64,000 nt of DNA from 20CM-2-55-15 sp963738025. Its GTDB lineage: Bacteria > Acidobacteriota > Terriglobia > 20CM-2-55-15. The notes under the pieces are model-generated. The model saw only the letters and a list, made by a program, of their open reading frames with translations, searched no databases and was not told the origin of the DNA. The stretch's first letter is position 1; each line of letters starts with the position of its first letter. The stretch covers positions 310,001 to 374,000 of the forward strand of contig CAVTWA010000001.1 of NCBI GenBank assembly GCA_963738025.1. The letters run 5' to 3'. Shown piece after piece: positions 46,464-55,229 of the stretch. A program made the position numbers and the translations under genes.

Positions 46464-46565
46464 ATGTCAAAGAACGAGAATTCCGCCCTTTTGAACGAGC
46501 TGATGAACATCGAAGAGCTGGAAGAAAAGATCGCGCCGAGCGGCCTTTGGGGCGTCGATGACTAG
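46464..46565 (+). CDS. 33-residue acidic peptide, candidate modified-peptide precursor
   Basis: TCGGAGGA ends four bases before ATG 46464. The product has two parts: an acidic amphipathic, leader-like helix (SALLNELMNIEELEEKIAP, residues 7-25) and a short tail SGLWGVDD with Trp. The Leu/Glu-rich helix ending at 'APSG' resembles leader peptides recognised by PqqD-like elements. The nearest upstream gene encodes a PqqD-like/M50/HlyD exporter, and the riboswitch leader covers this ORF. No modification enzyme is adjacent. The peptide has no Cys, and its only Ser/Thr near the core is S26, so classical lanthionine rings are unlikely. Existence of the gene is well supported; its function is inferred. 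Confidence 0.62.
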   Translation: MSKNENSALLNELMNIEELEEKIAPSGLWGVDD

Positions 46566-46572
46566 AAGGAAG

Positions 46573-46617
46573 ATGTTCGCGAACGGAGTGAAAAACTGTG
46601 CTCTTCTATGGCTTTGA
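46573..46617 (+). CDS. possible 14-residue peptide
   Basis: AGAAGGAAG directly precedes ATG 46573; the product is MFANGVKNCALLWL. It lies between the 33-residue ORF and the HD-GYP gene. The ribosome binding site is strong but very close. It is listed as the fourth tiny ORF of the leader, with low certainty. Confidence 0.22.
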   Translation: MFANGVKNCALLWL

Positions 46618-46654
46618 ATGATAATGCTCTGGCCATAGTGGGGATGTAGGCAGG

Positions 46655-49105
46655 ATGCGTTGGCAAGAACAATCTACATCGTTTCGGTTGTATTTGCTTG
46701 GCATCTATATTGCTGCCGTTCCGTTCGCACTCCTTTGTTTTAAAACAGGCGGTGAGTTCTCCTTACAGTGGCTTTTGTTCACCGTCATTTCTCTATTTGT
46801 TGCCACGATAAGCATCCGCCTCCCGAAATTATCAGCAGTAATTTCTATGGGGGATGTATTTATCATTTTAGTGCTACTGCATTTTGGCGCCGCACCTGCG
46901 CTAGTAACATATTGGATCGATACTGGCGTTGCCATCGTTGCAGATCTGTTTCGCCGGCACGGATTTTACATCAAAGGTAAAACCCATGTTCACCGATGGG
47001 TTTTCAATCTCTCTTGTTGTGCCGTTTCGACTTGGGCCATGTATTGGTGTTACCGTACGGTCGCACTTCTTCGGCTGCCTCACCCAATCAGCCTCGTTAC
47101 CGGATTGCTTGCAGTTGCTCTCGGTTGGTTCTTGGTCAATACCGGTACGCTTTCGCTTGCTTTAGCTTTTGAGGCCGGCAGAAGCTTCTTGTCGGTCTGG
47201 AGGGAAGGCATTTCCCTATATCTGCTGAACTTTCTGGGATCAGCCTCCGCTGCAGGCTTAATTTCACTGTTGTATGGACGATTGGGATTCTTGGTCTTTG
47301 TCCTTTCAGTACCTTTAGCCATTGTTCTCTACCAGCTATATAGGTTCTATGTTGAAAAATTCGACCAAGCGCAAAACCATATACGAGAACTGAATAAACT
47401 GTATTTGCAAACCGTTGAGGCACTAGCCAGTGCGGTTGACGCCAAGGATCGTTACACTCACGGCCATATCCGCCGCGTGCAGGCTTACGCTAAGCTACTC
47501 GCAAAATACTGTGGCATCGCGGGCGAGAATGAGCTACTTGCGATCCAGGCTGGAGCACTGCTTCACGATATTGGAAAGATAGCGATACCCGAGTACATCC
47601 TGAACAAGCCGACGGCTCTGACCGAAACCGAATACGAAAAAATGAAGATTCACCCGGTGGTCGGTGCGAACATGTTGAGTTCAATTGAGTTCCCTTATCC
47701 ACTTGTTCCCCTAGTGAAATCGCATCACGAAAGGTGGGATGGCAATGGATATCCCGATGGCTTGAAAGGACAGCAGATACCTCTGGGAGCGAGAATACTG
47801 TCTTTGATCGACTGTTATGATGCTCTGACGACGAACCGGCCCTATCGGCAACCAATGGACAGGGAAAAAGTCGTTGAATTTTTCCGAAAGGAGGCTGGGC
47901 GGGCTTATGACCCGCTTGTAGTGGACACGTTCATTACCCATATCGAGCAAATCGAGGCTGCCGGTAAATCTATTGCCGTTTCCCGGCCAGACCTATGGGG
48001 AGCAAACGATAAAAAATTACAGGTCCTATCCAACGAACGTCCGCTCGAGAAGGTGCAACCCGTCGTTACATATGGCAAAGCGCTGAACGCGAACCCTGAC
48101 ATTCAGCGTGAATTGTTTTCTATTTTTGAATTTGCTCGTGCCGATTTTAGCTATCTGACCCCGGAGGAAATATTCTCTTTTATGGGCCGACGGCTTGAGA
48201 GGCTGGTTGGGTTCGATACGGCAGTTTTTTATGAGGCAGACCTAATCAAGGGTAATGTACAAGCAGCGCACATTGTAGGTGAGCACCCACCAGTTCTTGA
48301 AAGGCTGACATTATCCTTGGACCAGAAGCTGACGGGCTGGGTGGCTGCTAACAATCAGAGCCTATGCAACCTGCCACCGTTTCCTGACTTTCTCAATTAT
48401 CCGGAACCGAAACCTGCGTTTCAGATGTCGGCTATTGCGCCCATGAACCGTCAGAATGAGGTTTTAGGAGCAATTTCCCTTTATCGCAAATCTGCAGCTA
48501 AATTTACAGAGTCTGAATTCCGGCGGCTTGAAATCGTGGCTTCGCAGACGGCGGTGTTGTTATCGAAATGTACTAAAGCAAACGATGAAGATCGGCTGAT
48601 TGACACGGGAACAAAGCTTCCTAATGGCTTCCAGCTTTATCTGATGTTTGATCGCGTCGCCGTTGATGCCATGCGATACGAATATCCACTTGCCCTCTTG
48701 TCCATAAGTCTCGATGACAGCATTGACATCCGACGAAAGTGGGGCCAGTTGAGCTGCGAAGAGGCATTCCGTGCCGCTGCGGGATATCTGAGAACGGAGC
48801 TTCGCGAAACGGATCTGCTTGTCAGATATGGGTCCGAAGAGTTCACAACCTTAAATCCACGTATGTCGAAGGAACTCGCGGAGAATCTCAAGTCTCGGCT
48901 TCAGGACGCATTAGATCGTTTCAAGTTTACAGTCCGTCCGGACACGGAAATACCTCTGAGAGTTTCAATCGGAATAGCAGTTTTCCCTGAAGATAGTAGT
49001 GATTTGGAAGGCCTCCTATCCATTGCGGCATTACGAGCGAGCGAAGATCGTGAACTGCGCTCGGCCATCAGGCGTCAAGTTCGGCGGATATCACCAATTA
49101 ATTAG
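46655..49105 (+). CDS. membrane HD-GYP phosphodiesterase with GAF and degenerate GGDEF domain
   Basis: 816 residues. About seven N-terminal TM helices (10-225, MASE-like) precede an HD-GYP domain (about 250-430) with 'HDIGKIAIPEYILNKP' and HHERWDGNGYPDGLKG, all catalytic residues present. A GAF domain (about 490-640) and a C-terminal GGDEF-like domain (about 650-805) follow. The signature of the last reads YGSEEF (second Gly replaced by Ser) and the I-site RxxD is absent, so cyclase activity is unlikely. HD-GYP enzymes hydrolyse c-di-GMP. With a c-di-GMP riboswitch upstream, a feedback loop is likely. The gene is more AT-rich than the window average. Confidence 0.9.
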   Translation: MRWQEQSTSFRLYLLGIYIAAVPFALLCFKTGGEFSLQWLLFTVISLFVATISIRLPKLSAVISMGDVFIILVLLHFGAAPALVTYWIDTGVAIVADLFRRHGFYIKGKTHVHRWVFNLSCCAVSTWAMYWCYRTVALLRLPHPISLVTGLLAVALGWFLVNTGTLSLALAFEAGRSFLSVWREGISLYLLNFLGSASAAGLISLLYGRLGFLVFVLSVPLAIVLYQLYRFYVEKFDQAQNHIRELNKLYLQTVEALASAVDAKDRYTHGHIRRVQAYAKLLAKYCGIAGENELLAIQAGALLHDIGKIAIPEYILNKPTALTETEYEKMKIHPVVGANMLSSIEFPYPLVPLVKSHHERWDGNGYPDGLKGQQIPLGARILSLIDCYDALTTNRPYRQPMDREKVVEFFRKEAGRAYDPLVVDTFITHIEQIEAAGKSIAVSRPDLWGANDKKLQVLSNERPLEKVQPVVTYGKALNANPDIQRELFSIFEFARADFSYLTPEEIFSFMGRRLERLVGFDTAVFYEADLIKGNVQAAHIVGEHPPVLERLTLSLDQKLTGWVAANNQSLCNLPPFPDFLNYPEPKPAFQMSAIAPMNRQNEVLGAISLYRKSAAKFTESEFRRLEIVASQTAVLLSKCTKANDEDRLIDTGTKLPNGFQLYLMFDRVAVDAMRYEYPLALLSISLDDSIDIRRKWGQLSCEEAFRAAAGYLRTELRETDLLVRYGSEEFTTLNPRMSKELAENLKSRLQDALDRFKFTVRPDTEIPLRVSIGIAVFPEDSSDLEGLLSIAALRASEDRELRSAIRRQVRRISPIN

Positions 49106-49247
49106 GCACCCACGGTTCTAGTCATTATAGACAAATCAGCAGTCGTGAACTAAACCGCCGGAATTTCTATCTGAGCTTTCGTTTAGTTGCGGATCCTTTG
49201 GTCGTGTATATTCCCTTCCGCCCGCTTTTCCAACAAGGAAGGTGCTA

Positions 49248-49301
49248 ATGAATCCGAAGGAACGAGGTAAAGATGCGCGTGCTCATGCCAAGTCGTTTTA
49301 G
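49248..49301 (+). CDS. possible 17-residue leader peptide overlapping the giant regulator start
   Basis: AAGGAAGG lies five bases before ATG 49248; the product is MNPKERGKDARAHAKSF. It overlaps the first 29 nt of the regulator gene in another frame, a layout that could make regulator translation depend on this ORF. Basic composition; no homology argument is possible. Confidence 0.3.
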   Translation: MNPKERGKDARAHAKSF

Positions 49302-52300
49302 GGATATAAGACCCTTACGTGAGGGTCGAGCGATTAAAACGTTTATTGCCTCAGACTCGTCTTTAGAAGAATCGACCGTCGTCGTCAAATTATTCCGCAA
49401 GCGATATTGCAATATCGACCGTCCTCTAGCTGAGGGCGCCATTTCGCTATTTATGGGTATGCGACATCCGTGCCTCATGCGAATTCTCGATACCGGCTTG
49501 ACCGGCGACGGAGATCTGTATGTTGTTCGCGAACATTTTCCGGGCGACCCCGCGTCGGTCCACCTCACGATTGACATAGCAAAAAGACTTGTCTCGACTG
49601 TGTCATTTTTGCATGCGAATAAACAGGTTCACGGCGCTATAAAACCCTCAAACCTATTTGTTTCGTCTTCAGATTTTAAAATTTGCGATCCCAGCCTCGT
49701 TAGATTGAAGGTACAGGCCGAATCTGAAGAGGAAATAAAGTTCACTGCGCCCGAAATCCTTCAGGGAGCGACAGCTAGTCGTGAAAGCGATCTTTATTCG
49801 GTTGGAGCGCTTCTTTACCGATGGATAGTTGGCCAAGATCCCTTCGACGATTCGGAAATCAACCATTTAAAACTAAAGTACCTTTGGGCTTCGCCACCAC
49901 CAATCACTGAGCAGAGCAGCATTCTATACAACATTTCGGACGCGGTTATTGGGCTCCTTCAGAAAGATCCTAAAAGACGAATAACTGCGTTCTCCCACAT
50001 TTTGAAAGCACTCCAGCCCCAGCCGGTTCTGGCTGTCCGTGCGCCTTTTATCGGTCGCGTTGCAGTTCTATCAGACCTCCGCCGAAAGATAGTCGACGAA
50101 CATTCGAATAGCTTGTCGGCGGTTGTTCTTGAGGGACCTGCAGGTATCGGCAAATCTCGAATCACGGAGCAGTTGCGCATCAATTGTGCCTTCGATTTCG
50201 TTGATATCGGAGTTTGTTGTCGCACCGGAGACGATTCGAGCCTTGAGCCGATCAAGTCAGCGATTAGGTATCTGACTCGCTGGAGATCCTCGGCCCAGGT
50301 GATTCCTAGTACCCTACTTGCAGACGACGCAAATGACTGTGCCGGCGTAGAGGGTGAATCTGTGGCCCCGACATATCCGGTCGAAAGGTCAATAAGTGAC
50401 CTTGTTGGACTGCTGGCGGTCCTAGCGCGCACAAATAAAATCGTATTTGTTGTCGAGGATGCGGATCGCGTCAGTAGCACTATATCCAAATTTGTTGAGC
50501 AACTCTGTTTTCGTGCTGCGGAACTGCCGATAACGCTTGTCCTGACGTGCCGTCATGACTTATCGAAGTCCTCTTTAGGAATACTCCTTAAGCGTATTTT
50601 GGTCGGACAAACTGATCAAATTCTGATTAAGCCAGTTCCTGACCGAGAAATGGCCAGAATTTCCAACTTCCTGAGTGCTGATAGGTTCAAGAGCGAGTTG
50701 GCTATAAAGGCCTCGGACGGCAATCCATTTTTCTTCGAGCAGTATATTTTGAGTGGACGTCTAGTCGTTCCCCCGCTCGTTCTTGCGTTAACAGAGTCGA
50801 GCATTAAAAATCTCACAACCAAAGAGGCCGCACTTTCCGAAGTTCTTAGCTTATTTAGCTCACCAACTCATGCTGATGTCATTTCGCAGATTAGCGGTGA
50901 AGATGTCGATGACGTCGAATCGAGATTGGAAGTTTTGGAACGTAGCGGCCTGGTAAAGTCGATGGCAGGTGGCGTCAGCCTTCAGCATGTAGCGCGGGAA
51001 ATTATGTCACGTTCGCTCCGGCCTAATTGTAGAGTCGCTCTCTACAAGAAATTTTTCGTAATGTTTCGCGGGACAAATCAAAGTAAAGAGGATCTTGCGC
51101 TCTACGCACTAAGGGGTGAACTATTTGCCGATTCAGCAATCTTGTACCGCGACATTGCAGCCCAAGAAAGCCAATCCCAGAACCATAAGCACGTGGCGTT
51201 TTGTTACGAGCAGGTGGAAAGGTGCTCCCGTCACGGTGCACCACCGTTGACTCCAGAGGAAAACGTCACCTTGGCCAGATGCTATCAGCGGCTCGGCAGA
51301 GTCCGGGAGGCTCGACGACGCTACGAAAACCTGTTGCAACGCGACGAAATTCAAGAAGACCCTGAGTCGCTATCGAGGATCTATGCCAGGCTTTCTTTTA
51401 CTTTAGACAAAAGGAAGCCCGAAGCTCGCATAGACCTCTTGCAGCTGGCGATAAAATCGTTGCCCTCTAATTCTGACCAACTTTGCGAACGGTACACGCA
51501 GCTGTGTCATGCATTCCTTCGCATCGGGGACATTGAAGGCGCTCGCCGAGCGTTACAATTGGCTGAACAGCATCAGAGTAGCGGTCATACCAGAGACCAA
51601 CTTCAAGGCGCGAGAGCGGTTGTAAACCTTAATTATGCGAGCTTCCGGAACGCCCTGGATTGTTTTGACACCTTGAATCTATCCAAATTCGATCGCATAG
51701 CGATAATTAACAATAAGGCTTTGTGTCTCGAACATCTGGGTGACCTTAATAAAGCCAAGGCAATTTTCGGCCAGGCGCGGCGGCTGAGTTTTGACACCGG
51801 ACACATTCCAATACAAGTCTGCTCGACTTCAAATTTGGGTTGTATCACGACGAAACTCGGCGACCTTATTGCGGGTCGGAAGCTCCATTCAGAAGCGATC
51901 AAGAACCTTCGAGACCGTGAACAAAGCTTTGATCCAGATACTTTCATGTCAGTCTATAGCGATACTGCTATGCACAACATCCAGGCTGCAGACTATAAAG
52001 AAGCAGCTCAGTACATACGTTGTCTCAAGCCTAGGAGAGGAGCCGCCTTTGCTCTCGACAGGCTATTTTGCGAGTTAGTTCATTGTGAGTTCTATGCGCG
52101 ATTGGGGCAGAGGAAGCAAGTGGATGCCAAATTGAAGGCGTTGGCGGCAAATCCGCTCTTTGGTAGTCCATTTTTTCAAGTCGAGAAGACTTTGCTCGAA
52201 TCGCGGATTGGGCGAGACACTCCGGAGAAGGCGATTGCCGCGTTAAAAGACGGGCTGCTGGCGAGCGAGAAACTCGGGACGCTTTATCAGCGCTGCCAGC

Positions 52301-54264
52301 TGTTAAACGAATTGGCGAGGGTCTCACACGAAGTGAACAAGGAAGAGGCGGTTCAATACGCGAAGGACGCGTTAAGCCTGGCGCGGCGTCATGGATACCG
52401 GCTGCTCGGCGCGCATGCGCAATTACTCATTGGAATGAGCGCGGCTGTTGCGGCGCAGAAACAACGTTATTTATACAGCGCATTTCAGGATGCATCGGAG
52501 ATTGGCTTGCGGGAGCTCATCGCGGAGAGCGCATACCAGATCGGTGCGTTTCAGCTTTCTCTGAAAAACTTCGTTACAGCTCAGGAATACTTGATGAGAA
52601 GCATCTCGGTCGTCGAAGATATCGCTGAAGGCGTGCCCGATCGTTTCCGTCCGGCATATATAGCGCTGGGGCCGCATCGCAAGGCGCTCCAGGCGCTCAA
52701 AGTGTGCAATCCGGAGGTGCAGAAGCTGATATATGTCAAGTCCATCAGCCCCGATTTTGGTTCTGAAAAGCGATATTTTTCCACTCTGTACCAGCTCACC
52801 GTTTCAGCGAACTCCGTGAATTCCGCCGATGCCGTCATTACCTGTATTGCAACTGCTATCAACGACACCATAAGCCGTGCGGCTATTCTCACGCTGAAGC
52901 ATTCGGGCGGCTACATCGAGAAAACGATACGAACCAAACCGCTTGAAGAACTTGTCAATCGGGCCCGGAAGTGCATCGGTAAGACCAACGATCGGATTTA
53001 TGTGGGTTCGAATCAGAGCATCCCGCAAAAACCTATCGCATGGATTCCACTTGTATCCGCTGCTTTTGAGGGAGGAATCTACGTGTTGTGCGGGGCGCAT
53101 GAACGTTCCTTCACCGAGAAAGAAATCGAGTTTCTAACGATTGTGGGAACTATCGGCAACTCCGCTTTGTCGGCGCTCGAAAATCGGAAACACGACGAGA
53201 TCCGGCAGAATGTTTCCGATTTCCACAACATCATTGGAACATCTAAAGCGATCAAGGAACTCCAGACTCAGATTCAGGTCGCCGCCGCCAATGCTGCGAC
53301 CGTCTTAATTGAGGGTGAGAGTGGCACCGGCAAGGAACTGGTCGCTCAGGCTATCCATGCAGAAGGCTCGAGGTCGAAGGAACCATTTATTCCGGTTGAT
53401 TGCGGTGCAATTCCAGAATCTCTGATTGAAGCCGAATTGTTCGGCGCCAAGAAAGGTTCGTATACGGGAGCGAACGCTGACCGCCCCGGCCTTTTCGAAG
53501 CCGCGCATCGGGGCACGATTTTCCTGGACGAGATTTCAAATACGACGCCCGCACTGCAGGCAAAGCTGTTACGTGTCATTCAAGAACGTGAGGTACGACG
53601 CATCGGCGAAACGAAGGGCCGGCCCGTCGATGTCCGACTTGTCGTTGCAACGAATCAAAGCCTGGATGGACTCGCCGCTGATGGGCACTTTCGCAAAGAC
53701 CTGCTGTACCGTCTGAAGGTTCTGCACATCAAAGTGCCCCCTTTGCGCAACCACCCGGCCGATATTCCCATGCTGGCCCACGCATTTCTTCAAAAATTGA
53801 ATGCAGTAAACAAGATGAAGAAGTATTTCGCTCCTGGAATTCTGGACCGGTTGTCGATGTACAACTTTCCCGGAAATGTTCGCGAGCTGCAGAACGCTAT
53901 TGAGCGTGCGTTTTTTTCAACAAAAGTGTCGGTCATCAGCGAAATCCCGCTCGAGGCACGGTCGCATTCTTCCACGGTCGCGGATGACGTGCAGTCCTGG
54001 TTTAATGATCTCTCGCAAGGCCGCAAAGACTTCTGGTCTGCGGTCCACAATAGATATAAGCGGCGCGATATCTCCCGCGAAAAGGTTGTTGCGCTGGTTG
54101 ATTTCGGGTTGCGTTCCACCCGCGGCAACTATAAAAGGATAGCCGCCATGTTTCGTCTCAAAGGGAGCGACTATCGCCGGTTCATGGATTTCCTGAGGCG
54201 TAACGATTGCCTGCTGGATTTTCGGCCCTATCGGAAATTAACCGACGATCCATCTAGCGTGTAA
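49273..54264 (+). CDS. giant pseudokinase-ATPase-TPR-GAF-sigma54 activator
   Basis: 1663 residues; GAGG is five bases before the ATG. The protein-kinase-like domain (about 10-255) keeps the beta3 lysine (VVVKLFRK), but the catalytic loop reads HGAIKPSN (Asp replaced by Ala) and the DFG site reads CDPS, so it is a pseudokinase. An AAA/STAND ATPase (about 260-520, 'EGPAGIGKSRITEQLR'), TPR-like helices (about 590-1130) and a GAF domain (about 1160-1310) follow. A sigma54 AAA+ domain (about 1320-1550) has GESGTGKE, GSYTGAN in the GAFTGA position and 'GTIFLDEIS'. A Fis-like HTH ('RGNYKRIAAMFRLKGSDYR') ends it. It probably activates sigma54 promoters, perhaps of the small-peptide genes on either side. 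Confidence 0.88.
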   Translation: MRVLMPSRFRDIRPLREGRAIKTFIASDSSLEESTVVVKLFRKRYCNIDRPLAEGAISLFMGMRHPCLMRILDTGLTGDGDLYVVREHFPGDPASVHLTIDIAKRLVSTVSFLHANKQVHGAIKPSNLFVSSSDFKICDPSLVRLKVQAESEEEIKFTAPEILQGATASRESDLYSVGALLYRWIVGQDPFDDSEINHLKLKYLWASPPPITEQSSILYNISDAVIGLLQKDPKRRITAFSHILKALQPQPVLAVRAPFIGRVAVLSDLRRKIVDEHSNSLSAVVLEGPAGIGKSRITEQLRINCAFDFVDIGVCCRTGDDSSLEPIKSAIRYLTRWRSSAQVIPSTLLADDANDCAGVEGESVAPTYPVERSISDLVGLLAVLARTNKIVFVVEDADRVSSTISKFVEQLCFRAAELPITLVLTCRHDLSKSSLGILLKRILVGQTDQILIKPVPDREMARISNFLSADRFKSELAIKASDGNPFFFEQYILSGRLVVPPLVLALTESSIKNLTTKEAALSEVLSLFSSPTHADVISQISGEDVDDVESRLEVLERSGLVKSMAGGVSLQHVAREIMSRSLRPNCRVALYKKFFVMFRGTNQSKEDLALYALRGELFADSAILYRDIAAQESQSQNHKHVAFCYEQVERCSRHGAPPLTPEENVTLARCYQRLGRVREARRRYENLLQRDEIQEDPESLSRIYARLSFTLDKRKPEARIDLLQLAIKSLPSNSDQLCERYTQLCHAFLRIGDIEGARRALQLAEQHQSSGHTRDQLQGARAVVNLNYASFRNALDCFDTLNLSKFDRIAIINNKALCLEHLGDLNKAKAIFGQARRLSFDTGHIPIQVCSTSNLGCITTKLGDLIAGRKLHSEAIKNLRDREQSFDPDTFMSVYSDTAMHNIQAADYKEAAQYIRCLKPRRGAAFALDRLFCELVHCEFYARLGQRKQVDAKLKALAANPLFGSPFFQVEKTLLESRIGRDTPEKAIAALKDGLLASEKLGTLYQRCQLLNELARVSHEVNKEEAVQYAKDALSLARRHGYRLLGAHAQLLIGMSAAVAAQKQRYLYSAFQDASEIGLRELIAESAYQIGAFQLSLKNFVTAQEYLMRSISVVEDIAEGVPDRFRPAYIALGPHRKALQALKVCNPEVQKLIYVKSISPDFGSEKRYFSTLYQLTVSANSVNSADAVITCIATAINDTISRAAILTLKHSGGYIEKTIRTKPLEELVNRARKCIGKTNDRIYVGSNQSIPQKPIAWIPLVSAAFEGGIYVLCGAHERSFTEKEIEFLTIVGTIGNSALSALENRKHDEIRQNVSDFHNIIGTSKAIKELQTQIQVAAANAATVLIEGESGTGKELVAQAIHAEGSRSKEPFIPVDCGAIPESLIEAELFGAKKGSYTGANADRPGLFEAAHRGTIFLDEISNTTPALQAKLLRVIQEREVRRIGETKGRPVDVRLVVATNQSLDGLAADGHFRKDLLYRLKVLHIKVPPLRNHPADIPMLAHAFLQKLNAVNKMKKYFAPGILDRLSMYNFPGNVRELQNAIERAFFSTKVSVISEIPLEARSHSSTVADDVQSWFNDLSQGRKDFWSAVHNRYKRRDISREKVVALVDFGLRSTRGNYKRIAAMFRLKGSDYRRFMDFLRRNDCLLDFRPYRKLTDDPSSV

Positions 54265-55229
54265 GCAGCGAGCCCGATACTGTTTAGTCCCTGGCGGATG
54301 TGAGTCGGTTGTCCCCAGGGAGCACCGCAGCAACATCACCGCAGTAAGAATCAAACACGCGAAACGCTTGAGCATTTCTTCAATTTACCGTGCGTTCCTG
54401 CAACAAAGATTGATGGTCGGCACTACAGTAGAAACGTGCTCGTCCTTCCCGACGCTTTTCAATATAGAAAAGACCCGCCTTGACGGGTCGGGTCGCCCGC
54501 AGAAATGCGAAAAACCGTCGCACCCCTGCGACCGAAAGTCGCTGCGGCTAAATCATCAACTCATTGAAAACGCAACAAAACCTTAAAACCGAGGAATGGA
54601 CTCATGCATGCCAGATTCCGACACCATGAGAGGGAACATGGAATCAAACGCCGGAAGCTTTAGAACGAGTGAGCGCTCTTCGACTCAACCATACTCGAAC
54701 GCCCCCGGCGCGCCTCTTTCCTTTCAAGTCAGCAGGCTTGGAGATGAGACAGCATTCTTGGCGATAAAGACGCCGGTGCCCCAGGTAACAAGAATCTAAC
54801 GACCCGCCGGTCGATCCGGCGACGGGCCAGGCCGCGGCCACCGATTTCCATCTGTCAATTGCCGCGGTTGCAGGCGGTGGCGTCCCCGCGACAGTCATCT
54901 TCGGTTTTATAGAGGACGCCAAAACAAGATCGCCCGGTTGCCGTATCAGCCGCTGTTTGAGTTCTCCGGCGACGTGCGTCGAAGTTGTGTGACGCCTTTT
55001 CTCTTGAGAACCGAACCGTCTGTCCCGCTTACCGGAGGTTCAGTTTTTTCGTTTTAAATACCGCCGCTTCACTCTTTCATATCTTTACCTACGGCCGATA
55101 TTTCCCGCCCGGGCACGGCCGTGTTCAACGGCGGATTAAACCGATTTAATTGCAGATTAACCGCAATCTAATCCTGCAGGCGTTTAACTCATTAATGGAA
55201 TCTTCATGCTTTCAAAAGGAGACAAGACA
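54265..55229 (+). other. 965-bp intergenic region with hairpins and gene remnants
   Basis: No well-supported gene. 54472-54489 (GACCCG-CCTTGA-CGGGTC) and 54517-54532 (GTCGCA-CCCC-TGCGAC) are perfect hairpins in a run of structured sequence to about 54550, possibly an RNA leader; it does not match GEMM. 54596-54799 is a weak 67-residue ORF (MDSCMPDSDTMRGNMESNAG...). 54789-54992 is an open frame without a start ('DPPVDPATGQAAATDFHLSI'), possibly a remnant. GAACC/GGTTC at about 55014-55043 with TTTTTT is terminator-like. 55125-55175 carries repeated GATTAA/TTTAAT units before the next gene. Confidence 0.5.

Noticed and set aside
54454..54560. A second GEMM riboswitch after the giant regulator
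   Set aside because: The segment has hairpins but lacks the GACGCAAAG core and the GGCAAA strand, so it does not fit GEMM.
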